Source: Methanobacteriota archaeon
GTDB lineage: Archaea > Halobacteriota > Methanosarcinia > Methanosarcinales > Methanosarcinaceae
Assembly: GCA_023399215.1 (NCBI GenBank)
Contig: JAEWQJ010000060.1
Span: 1 to 51,806 of the forward strand
DNA length: 51,806 bases
Reading direction: 5' to 3'
The notes beneath the pieces were generated by a model, which saw only the letters and a list, made by a program, of their open reading frames with translations, was not told where the DNA came from and made no database searches. The position numbers and the translations under genes were made by a program. Position 1 is the first letter of the stretch; each line of letters starts with the position of its first letter. This document shows positions 38,319-46,247 of this stretch, one piece after another.

Positions 38319-41300
38319 GTGGATTTTGACTCTTTATCCATGCCAGAGAAGAATATGAAAAATGGGAGTATAGATCAGAAATCGCAGGGGAGTGAAAAGC
38401 TCTACAGGATGATATTCGATCATAGCATGGATGGTATTATCCTGACCGATCCAAGAGATGATGGGAAAATCCTATCAGCTAATCCAGTAGCTTGCCGTAT
38501 GCTCGGATGGACGGAAGAAGAGCTTGTTGGCAAAGAATGCGATGCAATTTTAAATCTGCAAGAACCGAAGCTATCAGCTTTATTAGACGAACGTACTCAC
38601 TCTGGATCAGCAAGAGCTCAGCTTACTTACAGGCGCAAGGATGGAACCACATTCCTTGGAGAGGTAAGCACGGGCTTCTTTACGAATAGCAATGGAGAGC
38701 CTCGAACAGTAGCTATCATCCGATATATCACTGAGCGAAAGAAGGCTGTAGAGGCACTGCTAGAGAGTGAAAGTCGATATAAGGCAATATTTGATAATAG
38801 TCTTGATGGAATTTTTGTTACAATTCCAGATGGAACTATTCTTGCAGCCAATCCAGCCGCTTGCCAAATGTTTGGGATGACAGAAGAGGAGCTGATCTTG
38901 GCTGGAAGAAACGGTACTGTGGATACATCTGATCCAAGGCTTAAGTTTTTCCTTTGTAACAGAGCCAGGAATGGCAGGTTTAAGGGAGAACTCAATCACA
39001 AACGGAAAGATGGTACTATCTTCCCAGGTGAGATATCGAGTACATTATTCAAAGATAAAAATGGTCTTACAAAAGGTGTCATGGTTATCAGGGATATCTC
39101 TGAGCGAAAGAAGGCTGAAAATAAGTTGCGGGAAAGCGAGGAGAGGTTCCGTTTAGCTTTTGATGATAGTGCAGTTGCTATGGCATTGATTAATCCAGAT
39201 GCTCGTATCTCGAGGGTTAATGATGCCTTCTGCCAAATGCTTGGATTCGAAAAATCCGAAATTGAAGGCCATACATTTCTTGATTTTACATATCCGGACG
39301 ACATAGAACCAAGCTTATTGGCTCACAAAGCGGTCATAAATAGTGAGAAGCCTTCTTTGTGGATTGAGAAGCGGTATATCCGTAAGGATGGACAAGTTAT
39401 TTGGTGCGAAGTGAGTTCGTCCCCATTACTCGATTCTAAAGGCTGCCCCATCTATACGGTCGCTCATATCCAGGACATCACCGAGCGCAAGCGAGCCGAA
39501 GAGACATTGGCTTTCGAACGATCGCAGCTTTTGTCCATTTTCGATGGAATGGACGATGTGGTGTACGTGACTGATCCATACACCTACGAGGTTCTGTACG
39601 CGAATAAGGCGATGAAGGAGAAATTCGGCGGTGAACTTGTGGGAGGGATTTGCTACCGGGAGTTCCAGCGAAGAGAGTCCCCCTGTGATTTCTGCACCAA
39701 TCCGATTCTTTCAAAGGAGAGGGACAAGCCCTACCATTGGGAGTATTACAACCCCATAGTGGACCGGCATTTCATGACCATGGACCGGATAATCAAGTGG
39801 CCTGACGGCCGAGATGTGCGGTTTGAGATCGCAAAGGATATTACCGCACGCAAAAAAGCCGAGGAAGCGCTACGCGAGAGCGAAGCAAAGTACCGCAATC
39901 TGTTCGAGACGGTGCAGGAGGCCTTCTACATCGATCAGCTCATCTACGATGAACAGGGTAATGTCGTCGACTGGATTTTCGAGGACTTCAACCCGGCCGG
40001 ATTCGAGCTTCTCGGTTTGAAGGATATTGATGAAGCCAAAGGAAAAAGGGGCTCAGAAGTACTTGGCCTCGAGGTTGCTTCATTCTATCTGCCCATGATC
40101 GAGAAGGCTCGGCAATCGAGCAAAGCGGTCACGTTCCAGTATCGCAGCCCTTACGTGGACAAGGAATTCTTTACATCGTATATTGTTCGTGGTGACCGCC
40201 TGATCTCCACTCATGTGGATATCACAGAGCTCAAAAAGATAGAAGTAGCGCTGCGTGAAAGCGAGGAAAGACTACGTCTTTTGGGTGATAACCTGCCAGA
40301 CAGCGCAGTCTATCAGTATGCCCATGAGCCCGACGGCAGTGTCCATTTCCTGTACTTCAGTGCAGGTATCGAGAAGCTCAACGGCGTCAAAGTATCAGAT
40401 GTGCTTAGCGATCCGGGCACGTTACACCGACAAATCCCGCCTGAGTATTTCGACAAACTCATCGAATCTGAGGCACAGAGTGCTCGCGAACTTTCCGACT
40501 TTGACATGGAAACACCTATGCGGCTGCCCAATGGCCAGGTGAAGTGGATGCGATTGCACTCCCGTCCTCGTCGGCTTCCTGATGACCGAACGGTATGGGA
40601 TGGTGTGCAAACCGATATCACTGAGTTTAAACGGGCTGAGGAAATACTGCGCGAGACTGAATTGAGTTTGAAGGTTGCTGAAGCTGTCGAGTCTGAACGG
40701 CAGCGGCTTTTTGATGTGCTGGAGACACTGCCGGTAATGATATGCCTGTTAACACTTGACCATCACATTGCATTTGCCAATCGTAGTTTCCGTGAAAAGT
40801 TTGGCGAGTCAGAAGGTCGGCACTGTTATGAACGTTGTTTTGGGAGTAACCAGCCCTGTGAGTTCTGTGAATCATACAAAGTGCTTGAAACCGGTCAGCC
40901 CCATCAATGGGAAGTTACCACCCCCGAAGGAAGCGTGATTGATGTCTACAGTTTTCCCTTTACTGATGTTGATGGTTCTCCCATGATCCTCAAGATGGAC
41001 ATTGATGTTACTGAGAGAAAACAAGCCGAAGAAAAACTTCGTGATAGTGAGGAAAAGTACCGAAATATCGTTGAGACAGCAAATGAAATTATACTCATAA
41101 CTGACAAAGAATCCATAATCACTTACGTTAACAAGAAAATGGTAGACATGCTCGGGTATACTTTGGAAGAATTTATAGGTAAACCGATATGGAGCTTCAT
41201 CAGTGAAGAATGTAAATCTGTTGTCAAAATGAACCTGGAAAAGAGGATGCGGGGAGTAAGTGAGAGTTATGAATTAAAATTAATACGTAAAGATGGCTCA

Positions 41301-42125
41301 TCCCTTTGGACATTTCTAAATGCTAAACCTCTTTTTGATAAGGAAGGTAAGTATATAGGCGCTATGAGCATGCTAACCGACATCACCAAGCGAAAAGAAG
41401 CTGAAGAAGCTCTTAATATTATCGAAGCTGCCCGTAAAAAGGAGATCCATCACAGAATTAAGAACAACCTTCAGGTAATTTCTTCCCTTCTGGACCTCCA
41501 GGCTGAACAGTTCAGAAACCGGGAGAATATTAAGGATTCGGAAGTTCTGGAAGCTTTCAGGGAAAGCCAGGATAGAGTGGTATCCATGGCTCTTATCCAT
41601 GAAGAATTATACAAAGGTGGAGGGTTTGAGACACTAAATTTTTCGCCATATATTAGGGAACTTGTCGAGAACCTTTTCCATACATACAGTCTTGGAGATA
41701 TTGACATTAGCTTAAGCATGGATCTTGAAGAGAATGTTTTCTTTGATATGGATACTGCTGTCCCGTTAGGAATGATTATTAATGAGCTTGTTTCCAATTC
41801 CTTCAAACATGCATTTATAGGAAGAGATAAAGGGGAAATTCAAATTGAACTTTACAGGGAAGAATCAACAGAATTTGAAAGCGAAAACTGTAAGAGCACC
41901 AACTTCATTCTAACCGTTTCAGACAACGGCGTAGGTATTTCTGACAATCTTAATATTGAAGATCTCGGTAGTCTTGGCATGCAACTGGTAGCTTCCCTTA
42001 TCGATCAAATGGATGGTGAGCTCGAACTTAAAAGGAACAATGGCACAGAGTTTACTATGAAATTTGCAGTGACAGAAAAAAATGATCTGGCTCAAGTCGG
42101 CTTAAAATCACAAGAAAACAGATAA
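38319..42125 (+). CDS. Multi-PAS sensor histidine kinase with cysteine-rich PAS domains (HisKA_2 type)
   Basis: A 1268-residue soluble kinase. PAS domains at about 28-145, 148-270, 272-395, 398-520, 525-640, 645-770, 790-905 and 908-1030. Then HisKA_2 with EIHHRIKNNLQVISSLLDLQ (His 1044) and a HATPase with NELVSNSFKHAF and a SLGMQLV box. The fourth PAS carries C445, C456 and C459 (PCDFC); the seventh carries C836, C840, C847 and C850 (HCYERCFG then PCEFC), suggesting metal, Fe-S or thiol redox sensing. The C-terminal PAS plus kinase part and the sixth PAS closely match the kinase at 6182. Start is GTG 38319 or one of the ATGs at 38340 and 38355; none has a strong ribosome binding site. No response regulator nearby. 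Confidence 0.9.
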   Translation: MDFDSLSMPEKNMKNGSIDQKSQGSEKLYRMIFDHSMDGIILTDPRDDGKILSANPVACRMLGWTEEELVGKECDAILNLQEPKLSALLDERTHSGSARAQLTYRRKDGTTFLGEVSTGFFTNSNGEPRTVAIIRYITERKKAVEALLESESRYKAIFDNSLDGIFVTIPDGTILAANPAACQMFGMTEEELILAGRNGTVDTSDPRLKFFLCNRARNGRFKGELNHKRKDGTIFPGEISSTLFKDKNGLTKGVMVIRDISERKKAENKLRESEERFRLAFDDSAVAMALINPDARISRVNDAFCQMLGFEKSEIEGHTFLDFTYPDDIEPSLLAHKAVINSEKPSLWIEKRYIRKDGQVIWCEVSSSPLLDSKGCPIYTVAHIQDITERKRAEETLAFERSQLLSIFDGMDDVVYVTDPYTYEVLYANKAMKEKFGGELVGGICYREFQRRESPCDFCTNPILSKERDKPYHWEYYNPIVDRHFMTMDRIIKWPDGRDVRFEIAKDITARKKAEEALRESEAKYRNLFETVQEAFYIDQLIYDEQGNVVDWIFEDFNPAGFELLGLKDIDEAKGKRGSEVLGLEVASFYLPMIEKARQSSKAVTFQYRSPYVDKEFFTSYIVRGDRLISTHVDITELKKIEVALRESEERLRLLGDNLPDSAVYQYAHEPDGSVHFLYFSAGIEKLNGVKVSDVLSDPGTLHRQIPPEYFDKLIESEAQSARELSDFDMETPMRLPNGQVKWMRLHSRPRRLPDDRTVWDGVQTDITEFKRAEEILRETELSLKVAEAVESERQRLFDVLETLPVMICLLTLDHHIAFANRSFREKFGESEGRHCYERCFGSNQPCEFCESYKVLETGQPHQWEVTTPEGSVIDVYSFPFTDVDGSPMILKMDIDVTERKQAEEKLRDSEEKYRNIVETANEIILITDKESIITYVNKKMVDMLGYTLEEFIGKPIWSFISEECKSVVKMNLEKRMRGVSESYELKLIRKDGSSLWTFLNAKPLFDKEGKYIGAMSMLTDITKRKEAEEALNIIEAARKKEIHHRIKNNLQVISSLLDLQAEQFRNRENIKDSEVLEAFRESQDRVVSMALIHEELYKGGGFETLNFSPYIRELVENLFHTYSLGDIDISLSMDLEENVFFDMDTAVPLGMIINELVSNSFKHAFIGRDKGEIQIELYREESTEFESENCKSTNFILTVSDNGVGISDNLNIEDLGSLGMQLVASLIDQMDGELELKRNNGTEFTMKFAVTEKNDLAQVGLKSQENR

Positions 42126-42438
42126 AAAATTGGTGTGGGGATATATACAGAACCAAAAAAGTGTACGCATTTGTGTGGAATATATGCACAACTGTTTTTT
42201 TAGAAGTTGCCCTACCCAAAAATCTAATTCTTATTTTTATAATCGGCATTTAATATAAAAATCAATTTTTGTACGCTAATATAAATTGCTTACAATTTTA
42301 GAGGTATTCTGAATCTCTGTTAATTCATACAGTTAATCTTAAAAGTAGAGATAAATTTTAAAAAACTACTTAGCAATGTTTTTACTAAAGTAAATATTAA
42401 AGTAAGCTCGTATGTGGAAAGATGATTTTAAAAACATA

Positions 42439-42568
42439 GAGCCTATCCCAAAACCTATTTTATTCTAAATCATCATGAGCTTTCAGGATCATTTTAGTGA
42501 TCAGGTATCCAATTGACTATTTCAAATACGAGATTCAAAAATCAAATATTGAGTTTCGGGATAGGCTC
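42439..42568. mobile_element. MITE-like element
   Basis: Left end gagcctatcccaaaac and right end gtttcgggataggctc are inverted repeats matching the IS5-type termini of 31594-32448. 130 bp, non-coding. The inner segment tttcaaatacgagatt corresponds to the other copies. Confidence 0.65.
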
Positions 42569-42893
42569 ATATTAAACCTATAATTGTCAAAGTTATCGTA
42601 GGGGTTTTTCTACTATTAATGTTACTATTCATCCTAGAAAAAACAACATCAGTAACCTGATTAATAGTATTCAATTAGTACATTTCAGAAAATGTATTTT
42701 ATTTGATTGTTGGCTAATGATTGCTTTTTTTCAATTATCCCTAGTTAGAATTCAGATATACCGATTTCATCAAAATCGATATCGATCAACAGATTTCGGC
42801 AGGCTGAATAGTTACCTATTAATTTCAGTTTTCATAGTTGATTTATATCATGATAATCAAGAAACGAAAAAGAAATGAATTATCGAGGTCGTT

Positions 42894-43067
42894 TCACAAT
42901 TTCTCCTGCAGCTTTTCCCAATAAATAAGGAATGTTACTATTGCTAATAATGCCCTGAATATTCTATCTAATCTTTCATACCTTATGGTAGTTATTCTAA
43001 ACCCTGTTTTTACTTTTGAAAAGAACCTTTCTACTGCTGATCTTTTATCACAGATTTGATACGTTTT
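42894..43067 (-). pseudogene. IS5-type transposase C-terminal remnant
   Basis: The minus strand reads TYQICDKRSAVERFFSKVKT, then GFRITTIRYERLDRIFRALL and AIVTFLIYWEKLQEKL, then a stop. This is the C-terminal catalytic Glu region (SAVERFFSKVK) and tail of IS5/IS4-group transposases. Nothing N-terminal is present. Different from the IS5 copy at 31642. Confidence 0.75.
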
Positions 43068-43126
43068 TAAGATTTAATAACCCTTAAAAAACACTTTTTG
43101 ATTCGTATCCTCTTCAAATTGTATGG

Positions 43127-43249
43127 GAGCTGATCCCAAAACTCAAAATTAATTCCGAATATAAATTCGATGGCCATTGATTTCCTATTACTAGAATGGT
43201 TCTAAATTTCTTATTGGTATGAAAATACAACTGGTTTTGGGATCAGCTC
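43127..43249. mobile_element. MITE-like element (reverse orientation)
   Basis: Left end gagctgatcccaaaac, right end gttttgggatcagctc: a perfect 16-bp inverted repeat. 123 bp, non-coding. Read in reverse, its inner text resembles the element at 36232. Confidence 0.7.
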
Positions 43250-43253
43250 TAGG

Positions 43254-43413
43254 TAAAAGTAAATTTCACGTATTTGCTGAATATTTAAGAATTTAACTAA
43301 GTCTGAAAAACAACTTCAAACGATGCGTTCAACTTTATAACTATATGATAAAATTGTTGCACATTTTTTTGAGTTGGAAAATTCTCCATTGAATTTGAGG
43401 GGGATACTTTGAT
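43254..43413 (+). repeat. Dispersed non-coding repeat, copy 2
   Basis: Diverged copy of 16632-16790, starting immediately after the MITE-like element. Role unknown. Confidence 0.5.
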
Positions 43414-43514
43414 TCTCTTTGTAAACAGCGCATTTATATAATATATTATTATATAATTATATTAAATAAAATATAAGCATAAAAATCTAAACTGTATATG
43501 GGGGGTAGAAAGAA

Positions 43515-43745
43515 ATGCCACTTGCTGATATTAAAATCATTGAAGGTACATTCTCCGAGGAAGAGATCGAGAAGCTTATTAAGGACGTGACAGACGTTAT
43601 AGTCTCGTTCATGGGAGAAAATCTCCGTAGCTATACATTGGTAGTAGTCCAGGAAGTAAAGAGCGGAAGCTGGGGGGTAGGTGGACAGGCAATTGGATTA
43701 GAGGAAGTAAGGGCTATGCAAGAGAGTACTTTAAGTAAGCACTAA
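43515..43745 (+). CDS. 4-oxalocrotonate tautomerase-family protein
   Basis: A 76-residue small enzyme of the tautomerase superfamily. The second codon is Pro, which becomes the catalytic N-terminal Pro1 after Met removal (MPLADIKIIEGTFSEEEIEK). Helix text EEIEKLIKDVTDVIVSFMG and the strand TLVVVQEVKSGSWGVGGQ match the beta-alpha-beta 4-OT fold, including the conserved WGxGG-like loop (WGVGGQ). Normal length. The ATG follows ggggggtagaaagaa, a strong ribosome binding site. Monocistronic, within the segment bounded by tRNA-Leu half copies. True substrate unknown; many archaeal members are uncharacterised. Confidence 0.85.
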   Translation: MPLADIKIIEGTFSEEEIEKLIKDVTDVIVSFMGENLRSYTLVVVQEVKSGSWGVGGQAIGLEEVRAMQESTLSKH

Positions 43746-44034
43746 GTCAGATTCAGGAAAAAACGGAGAGCAACGTGAAAAGGTCAAACAATTTATAAAC
43801 TGCATCCCTTAACAAAAATTCTAATATATGTCTCATAACAAACTTTTCATTTTTTCAATGTTTTCCCAAATAGAGTAGATCACTTAAGGTAACGACGTTT
43901 TAGGACATAGCTTAGCTATTTTCTTGATTTTGGATCATTTTTCGAGGGCTTTAGCCCTATTCGTCTTACCGTGAGTCAAAAGAAACGTAAAATAAGACAA
44001 TTTATGCAAAAACAGGTGCCAAAAAAAGTTTGGA
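43746..44034. other. Intergenic region
   Basis: No gene seen. A short inverted repeat agggctttagccct at about 43939-43952 may be a terminator for the tautomerase gene. Confidence 0.4.
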
Positions 44035-44085
44035 TGCGAGAGGTGCGATTCGAACGCACGAATTCCTACGAAACTGGACTCTGAA
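44035..44085 (-). repeat. tRNA-Leu(CAG) 3' half copy (attachment-site-like), inner
   Basis: The minus strand from anticodon loop ttcagag to the acceptor 3' end matches 45941-45991 with about three changes in the anticodon stem. The match continues past the acceptor into aaaaaaagttt (44021-44031 compared with 45928-45938). It lies 1.9 kb from the intact gene and 9.7 kb from the outer copy. Confidence 0.75.
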
Positions 44086-44134
44086 TTCCATTAACATCTC
44101 CATAATACAAGTATAAAAGATGTTATTTATAGTT

Positions 44135-44263
44135 TTAAGATGAGCTCAATGTTAAACCTTCTTTTTTCATAAAGCAAGCCAGTGGATTCAAATGCGCATA
44201 ATCGGAGTAGTTACCGTCAACTGTACAAAATCCATAATCACCACTTTGAATTTCAGGTGTCAT
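44135..44263 (-). pseudogene. Remnant of an ACT-domain protein (DUF2241/ACT_3-like)
   Basis: The minus strand reads IDELLRSMTPEIQSGDYGFC, then TVDGNYSDYAHLNPLACFMK and KEGLTLS, then stop. Matches the N-terminal pattern of small ACT-domain proteins (MxPxLxxGxYVFCTV, then PLAxFxExEGLTL). The C-terminal half is missing. Lies between the tRNA half copy and a VOC remnant. Confidence 0.55.
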
Positions 44264-44294
44264 GGATCTGAGCAACTCATCTATTCAATAATTC

Positions 44295-44417
44295 CTACCA
44301 TAAGTTATCTTCTTCCCAAAAGCCAAAGGTACTGTTTTCAGTATCATTCAAAATTGCAAAGTATCCAACTCCGGTTACACTTGTCTTAGGCTACAGCACT
44401 TTGCCACCGAGTTCATT
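44295..44417 (-). pseudogene. Remnant of a VOC/glyoxalase-fold protein, C-terminal end
   Basis: The minus strand reads NELGGKVL, an in-frame TAG, then PKTSVTGVGYFAILNDTENS and TFGFWEEDN, stop. This is the standard C-terminal VOC signature (GGKVLMPKTxIPGVGxFAxxxDTEGNxFGxW), with the TAG replacing the Met codon. The upstream part is missing. Confidence 0.65.
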
Positions 44418-44441
44418 ATGTGATCTAGAGTTAGCAATAAC

Positions 44442-44939
44442 TTAAACTTGATTCTTTTTTAGATGATCGATTTGATAATATATATAGTGGATCAATTCTT
44501 CAAACTTATTAATCTCAGATACATAATTTTCATATGTATAGAGTTTAGTTTTTTGTTCCTGAGTAGTAGCATTTTCTCTATATTCTTCTATAAGGGGAGT
44601 TATTTTCGTTTTTGCAATGTCCAATTCGGTTTCAAATCCATTCCTGATTTGGATAGCAAAAGCACCTAACAGGTTTTTTTCCATATACAGATATGTCTTG
44701 CGAGATCCTGGCTTGTATATCCTTTTTATGCTCCAAAATTGTTCAATATTTTTAATCTTAAGGCTGATGGAAGCAAGACTATATCCGGTTCTCTGTGCTA
44801 ATTCCTCCATACTTATTTCATTTGATTCAAAGTTAAGTATCGATAGAATTTGTGCAGTGATATCATCGACCCCATAGCCCTTAAAAATCTCGTGACCGAT
44901 GTCAATTATCTTTTCTTCAATATCCTTCATTTTTCTCAC
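44442..44939 (-). CDS. GbsR/MarR-type winged-helix regulator
   Basis: A 165-residue regulator. HTH region AQILSILNFESNEISMEELA, QRTGYSLASISLKIKNIEQF (about residues 28-70), wing KRIYKPGSRKTYLYMEKN, then a long C-terminal helix bundle (RNGFETELDIAKTKITPLIE onward) typical of GbsR-like proteins, which control osmoprotectant or export genes. It follows the SMR exporter gene by 40 bp on the same strand, so it is probably co-transcribed and regulates that exporter. Lys/Ile-rich text and the adjacent tRNA half copy suggest acquisition. Confidence 0.8.
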   Translation of the reverse strand: MRKMKDIEEKIIDIGHEIFKGYGVDDITAQILSILNFESNEISMEELAQRTGYSLASISLKIKNIEQFWSIKRIYKPGSRKTYLYMEKNLLGAFAIQIRNGFETELDIAKTKITPLIEEYRENATTQEQKTKLYTYENYVSEINKFEELIHYIYYQIDHLKKNQV

Positions 44940-44979
44940 TCATGAATCAGAGTATTTCCTATCAAATATTAGGAGATAA

Positions 44980-45297
44980 TCAGGCTGATATCAGTTTTAA
45001 TCCGCCAATACCAACGACAATTAATCCAATAAAAAAGATTCGTGTTATGTTCATTGACTCATTGAAAAGGAATGTTCCCAATACTGTTGTCCCAATAATA
45101 CCAATACCTGTCCAAACTGCATAAGCTGTTCCAACAGGCAATGTTCTCAAAGCTCTTTCCAATAGATACATGCTTAAAATTAAAGTAATAACCGTAAATA
45201 CCGTTGGATAGAATCTGGTTAATCCGTCACTGTATTTTAGTCCTATTGCCCATCCGGTTTCAAATAACCCTGCAATTATTAAAAGTATCCATTCCAT
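44980..45297 (-). CDS. SMR-family exporter (SugE/Gdx-like)
   Basis: A 105-residue protein with four hydrophobic helices. The key Glu13 lies in IAGLFETGWAIGLKYSDG, and the motif GTAYAVWTGIGIIGT is at about residues 56-70. Text is closer to SugE/Gdx (guanidinium or quaternary ammonium export) than to EmrE. Works as an antiparallel or inverted dimer exchanging substrate for protons; whether this single gene forms a homodimer is inferred from the lack of a second SMR gene. First gene of the two-gene unit with the GbsR-like regulator. Confidence 0.88.
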   Translation of the reverse strand: MEWILLIIAGLFETGWAIGLKYSDGLTRFYPTVFTVITLILSMYLLERALRTLPVGTAYAVWTGIGIIGTTVLGTFLFNESMNITRIFFIGLIVVGIGGLKLISA

Positions 45298-45940
45298 ACT
45301 TATTCCTTTCGTAAATTTTAATAATTATTAAAAGCTATTGATATTAAATTTGTATTTATACATTTTGGAAGAAGAATCCGTTTAGCTCACAATAGTGAGA
45401 AACTCAAAAATAAACTTGAGTAAAAAGTCAAAACACGGTTATACAAAAAAACCACAAAAACTCGTACACTTTTCTGGCTTTGTATATATCCAATAGATCA
45501 GTTCGAGGGGTGGGATCCAAACCTACGAAATCCTTCAATATTAGATCTTAAGTCGGGCACCTTTTACATGTAGTCTTTCCGCAACTCAAGAATAAAATGA
45601 GGTTTTGCCATTTTCTATAAAAATATCTTATTTTCTAATAATATTCAACAATAAGGCTTATTTTGTAAAAAATTTTGTCTAAAAATATTTAAGTGCAATT
45701 TAATATAATATTTCTAATTATATAAGATTAAATAAGTACTTCCAACCAGATATCGCATTCGGTGGCATCTAGCAATGTTATTTTAAAGGCTTTAAGTGAA
45801 ATTTTTTGGCAAAATAAACATTAATAATCTATTTTTTGCTTCTAAAGCCTCGATATTGATTTTGGCAAAACCTCAAATAAATTAGAATAATCGAGCAAAG
45901 ATATAACTAAAAGAATTTTGATCTATTAAAAAAAGTTTAG
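45298..45940. other. Intergenic region with a pseudo-tRNA
   Basis: AT-rich, no protein gene. Contains the degraded tRNA-Leu(UAA) 3' fragment at 45503-45566. Confidence 0.5.
45503..45566 (-). pseudogene. Degraded tRNA-Leu(UAA) 3' part
   Basis: The minus strand reads a D-arm-side aaaggtgcc, anticodon arm around cttaaga (anticodon UAA), a class II long variable arm, then gtaggtttggatcccacccctcg as T arm and acceptor. The T-loop and stems are damaged and the 5' part is missing, so it is not a working tRNA. Confidence 0.55.
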
Positions 45941-46025
45941 TGCGAGAGGTGCGATTCGAACGCACGAATTCCTACGAAACCAGGCTCTGAACCTGGCGCC
46001 TTTGACCTGGCTGGGCAACTCTCGC
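45941..46025 (-). tRNA. tRNA-Leu(CAG)
   Basis: An 85-nt class II tRNA on the minus strand. Acceptor gcgagag pairs with ctctcgc, discriminator A. The anticodon arm ccagg-ttcagag-cctgg has anticodon CAG. Long variable arm, and T arm gtgcg-ttcgaat-cgcac. CCA is not encoded. Its 3' half is repeated at 44035-44085 and 34335-34384, so it appears to be an integration target. Confidence 0.95.
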
Positions 46026-46247
46026 ACGATGTAGCTTATGTTGCAGGATCAATAGTAGTGCTCTTTGTTCTTATACTTTTTCCTTGAAAGCCTGTTCAGA
46101 AGGCGAAATTCGCCTCGACTCTTTTAATAATTTCTTTTTTCTGAACCCGGTTTTAAGCAATTTTTAAACTGAAACTTAAAACCACAGAAGCCAAATGATC
46201 CACGATTATTTATTGGTATATAAAATAGGTTGGAATTGATGAAATTT

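Larger units (their letters stand above)
42126..43514. other. Gap with mobile-element remnants
   Basis: Holds two MITE-like elements (42439-42568 and 43127-43249), a transposase remnant (42894-43067) and copy 2 of a dispersed repeat (43254-43413). No intact gene. AT-rich elsewhere, including a run of tata-type sequence at 43436-43475, probably the promoter region of the tautomerase gene. Confidence 0.5.

Noticed and set aside
34335..44085. Complete tRNA genes at the half copies
   Set aside because: Only the part from the anticodon loop to the 3' end is present; acceptor 5' strand and D arm are missing.
44192..44389. 65-codon plus-strand frame
   Set aside because: It is the antisense of the ACT and VOC remnants, which have recognisable minus-strand motifs.
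34335..46025. Active integrative element
   Set aside because: No integrase, replication or conjugation gene is visible between the repeats; only island-like cargo.
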